In this document: one piece after another, positions 47,987 to 55,164 of the stretch
Numbering within the stretch: position 1 is the first letter of the stretch
Layout: each line of letters starts with the position of its first letter
Assembly (NCBI RefSeq): GCF_006496635.1
Contig: NZ_CP022958.1
Coordinates: forward strand, 2,046,001-2,110,000
Direction of reading: 5' to 3'
From: Azoarcus sp. DD4
Lineage (GTDB): Bacteria > Pseudomonadota > Gammaproteobacteria > Burkholderiales > Rhodocyclaceae
DNA: 64,000 nucleotides
Translations under genes and position numbers: made by a program
The notes under the pieces: model-generated
What the model was told of the DNA's origin: nothing
Seen by the model: the letters and a program-made list of their open reading frames with translations, nothing else
The model's database searches: none

Positions 47987-48202
47987 ATGGACATCGGCCA
48001 GGACCTCGAAGGCAGCGTCGAAGGGCTACCCGCCTTCCGCTGCCACATCACTCCGCAAGGTGGCTGGTTCTTCCGTTGCACGTGCGGCAAGACCCACACG
48101 CACGGCGCCGGTGAAGGCCACCGGGTCGGGCATTGCTCGACGCACCGGCCCTTCGGCTATTTCCTCCTCGCACCAAACGACCACAAGGAGCCCCGATCGT
48201 GA
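47987..48202 (+). CDS. Small zinc-ribbon-like phage protein
   Basis: 71 residues. CTCGKTHTHGAGEGHRVGHC gives a CxC...H...H...C arrangement that probably binds zinc. Similar CxC-HxHGxGxGHR segments occur in small phage proteins of unknown role. GAGG six bases upstream favours ATG 47987 over a GTG at 47975. Its stop overlaps the next gene's GTG start (GTGA). Confidence 0.65.
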   Translation: MDIGQDLEGSVEGLPAFRCHITPQGGWFFRCTCGKTHTHGAGEGHRVGHCSTHRPFGYFLLAPNDHKEPRS

Positions 48203-48387
48203 TTAACCCGAACGACATCAACCAGACCGAGTTGGCGCAGGACAAGGAAGCTCTGCGTGCCTCAGCGCAGCGGGTGTACGCCGCACAAGCTGGCTTCGAG
48301 CGCGAAAAGTCGTGGGCAGAACATCAGGCGCTGCTTGATGCGTTCGTGGCCAAGTATGGAAGCCTGCGCGTCCGGCCAACCTCTTGA
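48199..48387 (+). CDS. Small hypothetical protein (GTG start)
   Basis: 62 residues, helical and charged (ELAQDKEALRASAQRVYAAQAGFEREKSWAEHQALLDAFVAKYG). The GTG at 48199 is chosen because AAGGAG lies eight bases upstream and the start overlaps the preceding stop. Not recognised. Confidence 0.6.
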   Translation: MINPNDINQTELAQDKEALRASAQRVYAAQAGFEREKSWAEHQALLDAFVAKYGSLRVRPTS

Positions 48388-48406
48388 CGCGAAAGGAAGA
48401 CACAGC

Positions 48407-48646
48407 ATGAGCAAAACCACTCCTGCGCCGCTCCCTGTGCAGATCCTTGACGTCCTGACCCAGCACTACGGCGAGCCCGCTCCCGGCTCGCAGACCGCCG
48501 AGCTGACCAGTGCCATCGCGAAACTCATCGCTGTCGCCGCGCAGCAACGCGCGATGCGACAGCTCTGGAAGCACGAGGAAGGATTCTGGGACCGGCTCAA
48601 GGCGGAAATGAATGACCCGCAAGCTCGGCAACAGCGGGGGCACTGA
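48407..48646 (+). CDS. Small hypothetical protein
   Basis: 79 residues, mostly helical (LPVQILDVLTQHYG, AIAKLIAVAAQQRAMRQLWKHEEGFWDRLKAEM). AAGGAAG precedes ATG 48407. Not recognised. It ends one base before the ATG of the small terminase candidate, so it is in the packaging operon. Confidence 0.65.
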   Translation: MSKTTPAPLPVQILDVLTQHYGEPAPGSQTAELTSAIAKLIAVAAQQRAMRQLWKHEEGFWDRLKAEMNDPQARQQRGH

Positions 48647-48647
48647 C

Positions 48648-49133
48648 ATGAGCGACAACCGATTGCCCGATGGCAAGTTCCGCTCTGGCCACGCGGTCAA
48701 GGGCGGGCGCACACCTGGCCCGAGCCGCGCCGAGCGGCTGGCGGAGGCCATCGAGCCCCACATCCCCGACATCATCGCGAAGGCCATCGAACTGGCGAAA
48801 CTTGGGGACCCGGCCAGCCAGAAACTGATCCTCGAACGCTACGCGCCTATCGCCAAGCAGGATGCCGAGCGCGTGATCGTGGAGGGCTTTGCAAGTGCGC
48901 CCACGCTGGAACTCAAGGCACAGGCCGTCATGAGCGCAGTCGCATCGGGTCAAGTGACTGCCGAGGCTGGCGAGCGCCTGCTGCGCACCCTGGACGCTTA
49001 CGCTCGCGTGGTGGTCGCTGACGATCACGAGAAGCGCCTGCAGGCAATCGAGGCCGGGCGCAACGCCCCTAAGCCGGTCACTTTGGATCATGACACCGGC
49101 CGCGTGCTGGACAACCTGGACGACCTCGCATGA
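48648..49133 (+). CDS. Probable terminase small subunit (DUF5681-like)
   Basis: 161 residues. The N-terminus DNRLPDGKFRSGHAVKGGRTPGPSRAERLAEAI has the phage DUF5681-type start (F-x-x-G-x-x-x-x-G-G-R). A helical centre follows (AKAIELAKLGDPASQKLILERYAPI), and an acidic end overlaps terL by ATGA (49130-49133). Small terminases recognise the DNA to be packaged; in satellites a dedicated one redirects helper capsids. The assignment rests on position and general form. Confidence 0.6.
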   Translation: MSDNRLPDGKFRSGHAVKGGRTPGPSRAERLAEAIEPHIPDIIAKAIELAKLGDPASQKLILERYAPIAKQDAERVIVEGFASAPTLELKAQAVMSAVASGQVTAEAGERLLRTLDAYARVVVADDHEKRLQAIEAGRNAPKPVTLDHDTGRVLDNLDDLA

Positions 49134-50926
49134 GCCGCTTCGCACGCACCACCATTCAGCAGCGCCTGGCCAAGCTTGAGAGCACGGCTACGGCAACCGC
49201 CACGGGCGACCTGCGCCAGTGCATCCTGCAAGCACGCAGCACTGACATCGTGCCCACTCACAGCTACGACGAGCTGCTGGCGCTCGCTGAAGGCAACGCT
49301 CTGACGGCACGCATCGCCCGCGGCCTGCTGCGCATCGGCCTCTATTCCAGTGACTCACCACGCGCTGCCGCGCCCGAGATCGACCCCGAGCACCTGCTGC
49401 CGATGCTGGCGGGCCACCTGCACGACAAGCCGCTGGACTTCGTGCTGTTCGCCTTCGACTGGAACGTGGATCGCGCCCTGCGACTGGTGAATCTGCCCGA
49501 CGAGTATCGAGTGCAGTACGACAGCGAGTACGGCCCCGACCTGTGGGCTTGCGACTTGCTGGACGACATCGGGCAGGAGGTGCGCGCCCGAGGCTTCGAC
49601 GGCACCAAGGCGGTCGAAGCGATCCGCGCCGCAGTGTCCAGCGGGCACGGCATCGGCAAGAGTGCGATCACGAGCTGGATCACCCTCTGGATCATGGCCA
49701 CCCGGCCCAACGCGCGCGGTGTCGTCACGGCCAACACCAGCCCGCAACTGGAGAGCAAGACGTGGGCTGAGCTGGGCAAGTGGCTCAAGCGGTCCGTGTT
49801 CGCGGACTGGTTCGACATCACGACCGGCAAGGGCTCGATGCGCCTAACGGCCAAGGGCTTCGCCGAGTCCTGGCGCTGCGACGCTCAGACCTGCCGCGAG
49901 GAGAACAGCGAATCGTTCGCCGGCTTGCACGCTGCCGACTCGACCCCGTTCTACATTTTCGACGAGGCGTCAGCCATCCCCGCGAGAATCTGGGAAGTGG
50001 CCGAGGGCGGCATGACCGACGGCAGCCCCATGTGGTTCGCGTTCGGGAACCCCACCCGGACGGGCACACGTTTTCACGCCTGCTTCCACGGTCAGCGGCA
50101 CCGCTGGATGACGCGTCGCGTCGACAGCAGCACGTGCCAGATCACGAACAAGACCCAGATCGAGCAGTGGGCGCACGACTACGGGCGCGACTCCGACTTC
50201 TTCAAGGTCCGCGTCCTTGGCGAGTTCCCTAGCCAGTCGAGCCTGCAGTTCATCGGGCGCGAGCTGGTTCAGGACGCCGCCACGCGCGACCTGCCGTCAG
50301 CCCGCGGAGAGGCTGTTGTCATCGGCTGCGACATCGCACGCTTCGGCGACGACTCGACGGTGCTCTACTTCCGGCAGGGGCGCGATGCGCGGACCTACCC
50401 GCCGATCAAGCTGAAAGGGGCGGATACGATGCAGGTGGCCAGCCGCATCGCCGAGCAAGCCAACTTCTTCCGCAGCGCCGGCCACTACGTCCTGGTCGCC
50501 ATCGACGGCGGCGGTGTGGGCGGGGGCGTGATCGACCGCCTTCGTGCCATCGGCCACGAGGTAGACGAGGTGCAATTCGGCAGCCGCGCGCTGGACCCGC
50601 GCAAGTACGCCCAGCGCCGCAGTGAGCTGTGGGGCCTCTTGCGGGACTGGTTGAAGGTCGGCGCGATCCCGAACGATCAGGAGCTGGTCGACGACCTGAC
50701 CGGCCCCGAGTACGGGTTCACGAGCACCGAGCAGATCCAGCTCGAGCGCAAGGCGGATATGAAGGCCCGCGGCTTGTCGTCGCCCGACGTGGCCGACGCG
50801 CTGGCCATCACCTTCGCCGTGTCGCCTCCGCTACCGGGCGAGGACATGCTGCCAAGCGCGGCACACTCCGAGCGGGACCGCCTGGCCGTCCTGAGCTATG
50901 ACCCGTTCTCGAGGTTGGGGGTATGA
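49130..50926 (+). CDS. Phage terminase large subunit
   Basis: 598 residues. ATPase domain with Walker A GHGIGKS (172-178) and Walker B FDEAS (Asp278, Glu279); C-terminal RNase-H-like nuclease with acidic residues Asp401 (GCDIARFGDD), Asp459 (IDGGGVGGG) and Asp556 (PDVADALA). All expected catalytic residues are present, so the enzyme looks functional. The ~90 N-terminal residues seem to be an extra domain ahead of the usual terminase start. It pumps and cuts DNA at a portal, but no portal gene is present in the element. Confidence 0.88.
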   Translation: MSRFARTTIQQRLAKLESTATATATGDLRQCILQARSTDIVPTHSYDELLALAEGNALTARIARGLLRIGLYSSDSPRAAAPEIDPEHLLPMLAGHLHDKPLDFVLFAFDWNVDRALRLVNLPDEYRVQYDSEYGPDLWACDLLDDIGQEVRARGFDGTKAVEAIRAAVSSGHGIGKSAITSWITLWIMATRPNARGVVTANTSPQLESKTWAELGKWLKRSVFADWFDITTGKGSMRLTAKGFAESWRCDAQTCREENSESFAGLHAADSTPFYIFDEASAIPARIWEVAEGGMTDGSPMWFAFGNPTRTGTRFHACFHGQRHRWMTRRVDSSTCQITNKTQIEQWAHDYGRDSDFFKVRVLGEFPSQSSLQFIGRELVQDAATRDLPSARGEAVVIGCDIARFGDDSTVLYFRQGRDARTYPPIKLKGADTMQVASRIAEQANFFRSAGHYVLVAIDGGGVGGGVIDRLRAIGHEVDEVQFGSRALDPRKYAQRRSELWGLLRDWLKVGAIPNDQELVDDLTGPEYGFTSTEQIQLERKADMKARGLSSPDVADALAITFAVSPPLPGEDMLPSAAHSERDRLAVLSYDPFSRLGV

Positions 50927-51177
50927 GCATTGGCCTCAATGACCCCCTCACCTGGCTGGTCGTGGCCCTCCTTCCCGACCATCCGACGCTTCTTGGTGCG
51001 CCGCTGGTCATCTTCGGCCGCGCCAGCTACGACGGGGACGCGGACCTGCTGACGGTGACCACGATCCTGCCAACCAGCCGAGAGAAGGAGGTTACGCAGG
51101 GTGCTGGATCTGACCTGCAGTGCCTCGCCAAGACCCTGTTGCGGGAGATGCACAAGCGGGGTGGAGTTACGTCCTGA
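50923..51177 (+). CDS. Small hypothetical protein after terminase
   Basis: 84 residues; N-terminal hydrophobic stretch (TWLVVALLPDHPTLLGAPLVIFG), then a polar half. Not recognised. Its ATG overlaps the terminase stop (ATGA), so it is the last gene of the + strand packaging operon. It converges with the lipoprotein gene. Confidence 0.6.
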   Translation: MSIGLNDPLTWLVVALLPDHPTLLGAPLVIFGRASYDGDADLLTVTTILPTSREKEVTQGAGSDLQCLAKTLLREMHKRGGVTS

Positions 51178-51209
51178 CCTAGGCCGCCGCAGAGGTCCGG
51201 CGCAAATCG

Positions 51210-51689
51210 CTACTCCGAGTTCAAGATTTTCCGCTTCTCATCCGCGAACTCAGCTTCACTAATCGCGTTGTTGTCGAGTAGGGACTTGAGCTTTAGGAGC
51301 TGGTCGTACTTGGTCTCCTGCGTAACGCCATTGACGCACTCAAAAACCAGCTCGGCCCTGGGGAAGTTTCCTGGGAGCAGTGCAGCGGGGGAGGTCGTTA
51401 AAGAAAGCACTCGCAACTGCTTTCCCTTGTCGTTGCAATAGGTCTTCGCACGGCTTTCGGCATCTGCAATATTTGCAGAGTTCGGCACAAATCCCGTCGC
51501 CGCCTGATTGAAGACGCGGTACTGCTCCGACGTCTGAGTCTTGGCATTTATCACGGTTGTCTGACCAGCGTACACCGCCCCATCAAACCCGGACTGTGAG
51601 CTTTCGAGGGGAGTGATGGGGCCAGATACGGCGCATCCTGCTGCTAATGCGACGCATAACGTAAGCGCCACACTTCCTTTTGCTTCCAT
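51210..51689 (-). CDS. Lipoprotein with C-terminal SHOCT domain
   Basis: 159 residues. A lipoprotein signal ends LAAGC (Cys about 18). The C-terminal 30 residues (DQLLKLKSLLDNNAISEAEFADEKRKIL) are a SHOCT domain, a short helical unit often found at the ends of membrane-linked or multi-domain proteins. ATG 51689 is chosen with AGAGGG upstream. Base composition (31 of 60 G+C in the line 51241-51300) is well below the flanking genome, suggesting separate origin. A role such as superinfection exclusion is speculation from location. Confidence 0.72.
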   Translation of the reverse strand: MEAKGSVALTLCVALAAGCAVSGPITPLESSQSGFDGAVYAGQTTVINAKTQTSEQYRVFNQAATGFVPNSANIADAESRAKTYCNDKGKQLRVLSLTTSPAALLPGNFPRAELVFECVNGVTQETKYDQLLKLKSLLDNNAISEAEFADEKRKILNSE

Positions 51690-51717
51690 TGTTGCCCTCT
51701 TCCTGGGAAATGCGTGG

Positions 51718-51746
51718 CCCCTGCGATGCAGTCCAACACGCAGGGG
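51718..51746. repeat. 8-bp inverted repeat between lipoprotein and regulator genes
   Basis: CCCCTGCG (51718-51725) and CGCAGGGG (51739-51746), loop 13 bases. No T-run follows on either strand. It lies upstream of the lipoprotein gene and downstream of the XRE gene, so it could be an operator or a weak terminator. Confidence 0.35.
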
Positions 51747-51768
51747 AGCCGAGGCGGAACGCCCACCC

Positions 51769-52035
51769 CTAATACGACGACCGAGGGGGCGGCGGTGCCC
51801 GCCGCCCATGCCCGAGCAGGTCGCGAAGGGATTCAAGGATGCTCGACGAGGCTTTCGGCGCTCCGAGAGCCAGGTTCAACAGGAGTTGAACAGGCTCTGG
51901 AATATCGCGCCCCGACTCGTACCGGCAGCCGCCGCTTTGTGTGATCTGGAGTGCTCCCCAAAACTCGGTCTGGTTGAGACCGAGGCGCTTTCGGTGCTCA
52001 CGAATCTGCGCTCCAGTGTATGTCTTAAGCTTCAT
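51769..52035 (-). CDS. XRE-family HTH regulator
   Basis: 88 residues. The HTH spans AQIREHRKRLGLNQTEFWGALQITQSGGCRYESGRDIPEP, a Cro/CI-type unit; the C-terminus is Pro/Arg-rich. It is probably the repressor of the divergent phospholipase-D-like gene (52144) and perhaps of the lipoprotein gene. AAGGGCG precedes ATG 52035. A perfect 10-bp palindrome lies in the divergent gap. Confidence 0.75.
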   Translation of the reverse strand: MKLKTYTGAQIREHRKRLGLNQTEFWGALQITQSGGCRYESGRDIPEPVQLLLNLALGAPKASSSILESLRDLLGHGRRAPPPPRSSY

Positions 52036-52122
52036 CGCCCTTCGTCTTCGAATTTCCACGGTCCACCGTCGCGACGCTGGTAGCCCCACCACGTTCGCAT
52101 TAGCATGACAGACTATCACTTT

Positions 52123-52132
52123 CGAATATTCG
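52123..52132. promoter_or_regulatory. Palindrome CGAATATTCG, possible operator
   Basis: Perfect 10-bp palindrome ending 11 bases before ATG 52144 and touching its ribosome-binding site. It lies 88 bases from the divergent XRE start. A repressor bound here would block the phospholipase-D-like gene. Confidence 0.4.
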
Positions 52133-52143
52133 GAGCCTCAGAA

Positions 52144-53154
52144 ATGCGCATCCTTACCACGTCTGATGCCGCGGAAGCGATCAGAGCGATCAATGCAAAA
52201 CGTGTAGCCGTTGCGTATATCGGAGGCGACTGGGAGAAATACGTTACCGCGGATGGTTTGCAGGAGGTCATCGTCTCCCCAACATTTGGCAGTAACCCCA
52301 AGGCTATCCGGCAGCTTCAGGCCAAACTTGGTTGGGACAGGGTTCACTTCCTCGATCAACTCCATGCAAAGGTGTATCTGGGCGAGGAGAGCGCCGCATT
52401 CGGGAGTTTCAACCTCACAAAGAATGGTCTCAGTGGTGAAGTCCTTGAAGAACTGGGGGCCATTACTGAGGACCCAGCGCATCTTGCTCAGCTGGCTGGA
52501 GAATTTGAGCGCTGGCGAGAACTCGCCATGCAGTGCTATCCGTCCCCGGATAAGAAGGAACTGAAGCTCAAAGCGCTAGAGGTGCAATTGAGTCTCGGTG
52601 TCCGACACGGCTTCATAAAAAGCGCTGAACCCGCGGTCAGGATCACCGATTACCAACTAGTGACAGATGGCAGTCTTTCCTTGGTGTGGTGCCGGAACGT
52701 CGAGGTGGTCAGGGACGACCGCGCGCTCACCGCGGCACACCCCCTTCTGGCTGAGGCGACGTTCGAGGAGAACGTTGCCAACTGGACCACCGTGCTGAAT
52801 GACGATGAAATCTCCGAGGGCATGTGGGTCTTGCTTTGGCCCGCGAGGAGCGACGGGAAGCCGGACGGACGAGGAGTGGCTTCGTGGCTGTACGTCCATC
52901 ATGCGATTGCAGACGGGATCACCAACGACGAATATAAGAAGGTCCTCGTACAGCTAAAGGCCGGGAATCAACCGCAGCCGCCGTTTGTCCTAGACTCCGT
53001 CACCGATCGAGCCATCAAGGCGGTGCTTGGGCAAGAGGAGTTCTCCTGCTTCCGGGAGAAGGACGGCGAACTGTGGTCGGCAGACTCCTGTCGCGGCCAC
53101 ATAGGGCGGTTTATCGCGGCTCTGAAGGAGGAATACTTGCTTCGGGCAAGCTAG
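52144..53154 (+). CDS. Phospholipase-D-like protein with a single HKD motif
   Basis: About 336 residues. The N-terminal ~120 residues have the PLD fold pattern: MRILTTSDAAEAIRAINAKRVAVAYIGG, then LHAKVYLG (His74, Lys76) and GSFNLTKNGL, the single catalytic half seen in PLD nucleases that work as dimers. The remaining ~210 residues match no family I recognise. GGAG eight bases upstream favours ATG 52144 over ATG 52105. Low G+C (about 31-33 of 60 in sampled lines) and a divergent XRE regulator are typical of phage-defence cargo, but no function is shown. Confidence 0.7.
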   Translation: MRILTTSDAAEAIRAINAKRVAVAYIGGDWEKYVTADGLQEVIVSPTFGSNPKAIRQLQAKLGWDRVHFLDQLHAKVYLGEESAAFGSFNLTKNGLSGEVLEELGAITEDPAHLAQLAGEFERWRELAMQCYPSPDKKELKLKALEVQLSLGVRHGFIKSAEPAVRITDYQLVTDGSLSLVWCRNVEVVRDDRALTAAHPLLAEATFEENVANWTTVLNDDEISEGMWVLLWPARSDGKPDGRGVASWLYVHHAIADGITNDEYKKVLVQLKAGNQPQPPFVLDSVTDRAIKAVLGQEEFSCFREKDGELWSADSCRGHIGRFIAALKEEYLLRAS

Positions 53155-53183
53155 CAAAGAGGCATCTTTAAAGGAGCCACCAC

Positions 53184-53840
53184 GTGTGCGCCGACTACAA
53201 CCCCGCCCGTACCGCCTACCTCGAGCGGATGTCATGGGGGCGGCACACCATCTCCACGCCTCCGCTGGACTTCGGCGAGACCTTCCCCGGCGGCCTGGCA
53301 CCGTTCCTCGCGAACTGCCTGCCGACGGAGTGGATGGTCGGCATGTTCGGCATGGTGCCGCACTGGGGTGACCCTAAGAAGCTGTTCCGGATGACCTACA
53401 ACGCGCGGTCGGAGACGGTCGGCCAGAAGCCCGCCTACCGCAGCGCCTGGAAGCAAAGGCAGTTCGCCCTGATTCCGGTCGAGTCGTTCTACGAGCCCTG
53501 CTACGAAACGGGCAAGCCGGTTCGCTGGCGCATCGAGCGGGCCGACAGTGAGCCCTTCGCGCTCGCGGGGATCTGGGAGCGCCGCATGGGCGACGAGGGG
53601 CCGGCGCGCTGGTCGTTCTCCATGCTCACGATCAACGCCGACGAACACCCCCTGATGTCGCGATTCCACAAGCCAGGCGAGGAGAAGCGGAGCGTCGTGG
53701 TGCTCGACCCAGGCGATTACGAGGGGTGGTTGAGGGCGCGGACGGAGATCGAAGCCCGTTCGTTCCTACAGCCCTTCGATCCTGAGCAGATGAAAGCGGA
53801 GCCAGCGCCACGGCCCCCGCGGACGGTGAAGGAGACGTAG
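53184..53840 (+). CDS. SOS response-associated peptidase (SRAP/YedK family)
   Basis: 218 residues. SRAP proteins link to abasic sites in single-stranded DNA through Cys2; here translation begins with GTG followed immediately by Cys, exposing it after Met removal. Other active residues are in YNARSETV, the Glu of PVESFYEP and the His of MSRFHKP. AAGGAG seven bases upstream supports the GTG. G+C is higher than in the preceding module. It lies directly before a LexA-controlled gene. Confidence 0.9.
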   Translation: MCADYNPARTAYLERMSWGRHTISTPPLDFGETFPGGLAPFLANCLPTEWMVGMFGMVPHWGDPKKLFRMTYNARSETVGQKPAYRSAWKQRQFALIPVESFYEPCYETGKPVRWRIERADSEPFALAGIWERRMGDEGPARWSFSMLTINADEHPLMSRFHKPGEEKRSVVVLDPGDYEGWLRARTEIEARSFLQPFDPEQMKAEPAPRPPRTVKET

Positions 53841-53868
53841 GCGGTTGCAGCGTCGCGTGAGGTCTATA

Positions 53869-53884
53869 CTGTACAGATGTACAG
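53869..53884 (+). promoter_or_regulatory. LexA box (SOS operator)
   Basis: CTGT-ACAGATGT-ACAG matches the CTGT-N8-ACAG LexA consensus exactly; it is preceded by TA, as in strong boxes. It lies 17 bases before the ATG at 53902, so LexA would directly repress that gene. Confidence 0.8.
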
Positions 53885-53901
53885 CAATCACGGAGGCGCA
53901 C

Positions 53902-54165
53902 ATGGACGACGAGAACATCTTCGCCGCTGTTCGAGGTGAATACCTCGCACCGGAAAGGCATGGACTCCCCAATCCTTATACGGCGGATCTCGACACCTAT
54001 TCGAGAACGATCGAAGTCCCCGAGCACGGCCTGGTAACCATCACCTTCGAGCGGTTCCGATACCGCCGAGGCCGCAACCGCTTCGCCTGCTGGCTTCCGA
54101 AGAAGGTGACGCGCTGCACGCCGCCGGAATCAACTGTGGAGTCGGTGACGCGGGCAGATGAGTAG
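53902..54165 (+). CDS. Small SOS-regulated hypothetical protein
   Basis: 87 residues, not recognised. It is acidic at the start (MDDENIFAAVRGEYLAPERHGLP) and basic in the middle (FERFRYRRGRNRFACWLPKKVTRC). GGAGG six bases upstream fixes ATG 53902. A LexA box sits in its promoter. Being the last gene inside the element, it could link the host DNA-damage response to the element's behaviour. Confidence 0.65.
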   Translation: MDDENIFAAVRGEYLAPERHGLPNPYTADLDTYSRTIEVPEHGLVTITFERFRYRRGRNRFACWLPKKVTRCTPPESTVESVTRADE

Positions 54166-54175
54166 CCGCGTTCGC

Positions 54176-54347
54176 TACCGTCATGGTCGGGCGTTTACCG
54201 TCGGTGCGTCGATGGTCTCCTACCGTCAAAAGAGGGAAAACTGTGTGCACAGCACGCCGGGCGGCAGCCTTACCCAAGGTGGCACCTCTTGGTGGCCACG
54301 TGAGCCGGCGAGGCACGTATCTCTGACGAACGGTACGAATGACGGTA
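54176..54347. repeat. Right-end ACGGTA/TACCGT repeats (possible integrase or AlpA sites)
   Basis: TACCGT occurs at 54176, 54196 and 54221, each extended to TACCGTC; ACGGTA occurs at 54330 and 54342. About 0.1 copies would be expected by chance in this length. The same hexamer is repeated at the left end. The 321 bases 54166-54486 hold no gene: only these repeats, attR and the terminator. Confidence 0.5.
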
Positions 54348-54408
54348 ACGGCGCTCGATAGAATGGCGCAGAGCCCATTGTTTCAACGCCGATTCAGTCC
54401 TATTGACA

Positions 54409-54419
54409 ATCGAGTGGGA
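54409..54419 (+). other. attR core
   Basis: ATCGAGTGGGA, identical to attL. In frame it reads ACA-ATC-GAG-TGG-GAG-TGA, that is T-I-E-W-E-stop, the end of GuaA. Right of the core is the displaced native guaA 3' flank. Confidence 0.85.
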
Positions 54420-54448
54420 GTGAGCGGAAGCCTGAGGTGAGATGCGAG

Positions 54449-54480
54449 CAGGGCGCCGATTCGGGCGCCCTGTTTGTTTA
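54449..54480 (+). terminator. Displaced native guaA terminator
   Basis: CAGGGCGCC (54449-54457) pairs perfectly with GGCGCCCTG (54464-54472), loop GATTCG, then TTTGTTTA. It follows the reconstructed guaA end by about 25 bases, so it was the guaA terminator before integration. It now lies at the element's right border, before the convergent ogt gene. Confidence 0.8.
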
Positions 54481-54486
54481 TTGGGC

Positions 54487-55020
54487 TCAGAACAATCCAG
54501 GATGCCGCCACTTGCGCTCATGGTCGAGCAGCCACTGCTTGCGCGGAAGACCGCCGCCGTAGCCGGTCAGCGAGCGCTTGCTGCCGATGACCCGGTGGCA
54601 GGGCACGACGACGCTGACCGGGTTTGCGCCGTTGGCCAGTCCGACCGCACGCGTCGCCTGCGGCCGTCCGATGCGCGCGGCAAGCTCGCCGTAGCTGATG
54701 GTTTCGCCGTAGGGAATGTCGCGCAAGGCCGTCCAGACCTGGCGCTGGAAATCGGTGCCGCCGGTCACCACGGCAAGTGTGCCGATGGCCGCGGTGTCGC
54801 CATCGAAGTAAAGCTGCATTGCCCGCGTTGCCGACGACGTATGCGTGATTTCCTGCAAGGCGACCGTGTCGGCGCGGTATTGCCTGCGCAGGAGCAGGCG
54901 CATGCGGTCTTCGTAGTCTTGCCAGTCGAGCGCGCGTAGCCGGTCTTGTTCGTCGGTGACGATCAGCATCTGGCCGAGCGGTGTCGTCACTCGCTCCAGC
55001 AGGAATTTCATTGTGGGCAT
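54487..55020 (-). CDS. ogt: Methylated-DNA-[protein]-cysteine S-methyltransferase
   Basis: About 177 residues. The acceptor Cys is in VVVPCHRVIG, with GTDFQRQVWTALRDIPYGETISYGELAARIGRP upstream, standard for Ogt-type O6-alkylguanine repair. The N-terminal region with DEQDRLRALDWQDYEDRM matches Ogt. ATG 55020 or 55011 (MKFLLERVTTPLG) are both possible; 55020 is given. It was the gene convergent with guaA before the element inserted. Confidence 0.9.
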   Translation of the reverse strand: MPTMKFLLERVTTPLGQMLIVTDEQDRLRALDWQDYEDRMRLLLRRQYRADTVALQEITHTSSATRAMQLYFDGDTAAIGTLAVVTGGTDFQRQVWTALRDIPYGETISYGELAARIGRPQATRAVGLANGANPVSVVVPCHRVIGSKRSLTGYGGGLPRKQWLLDHERKWRHPGLF

Positions 55021-55164
55021 CTTGTACCGGGGCTTCTGGTCTGATGGGTCATCCGCTGGCAACTGCAGTCTGGCGGACTTCTCCAGTCTGGGTATTGCCA
55101 GTGTAGAAGGCTTTGCCGTGACGCGAACTCCGCGAGTCTCCGGCCGCTGCTGGTGGCTGAGCGC

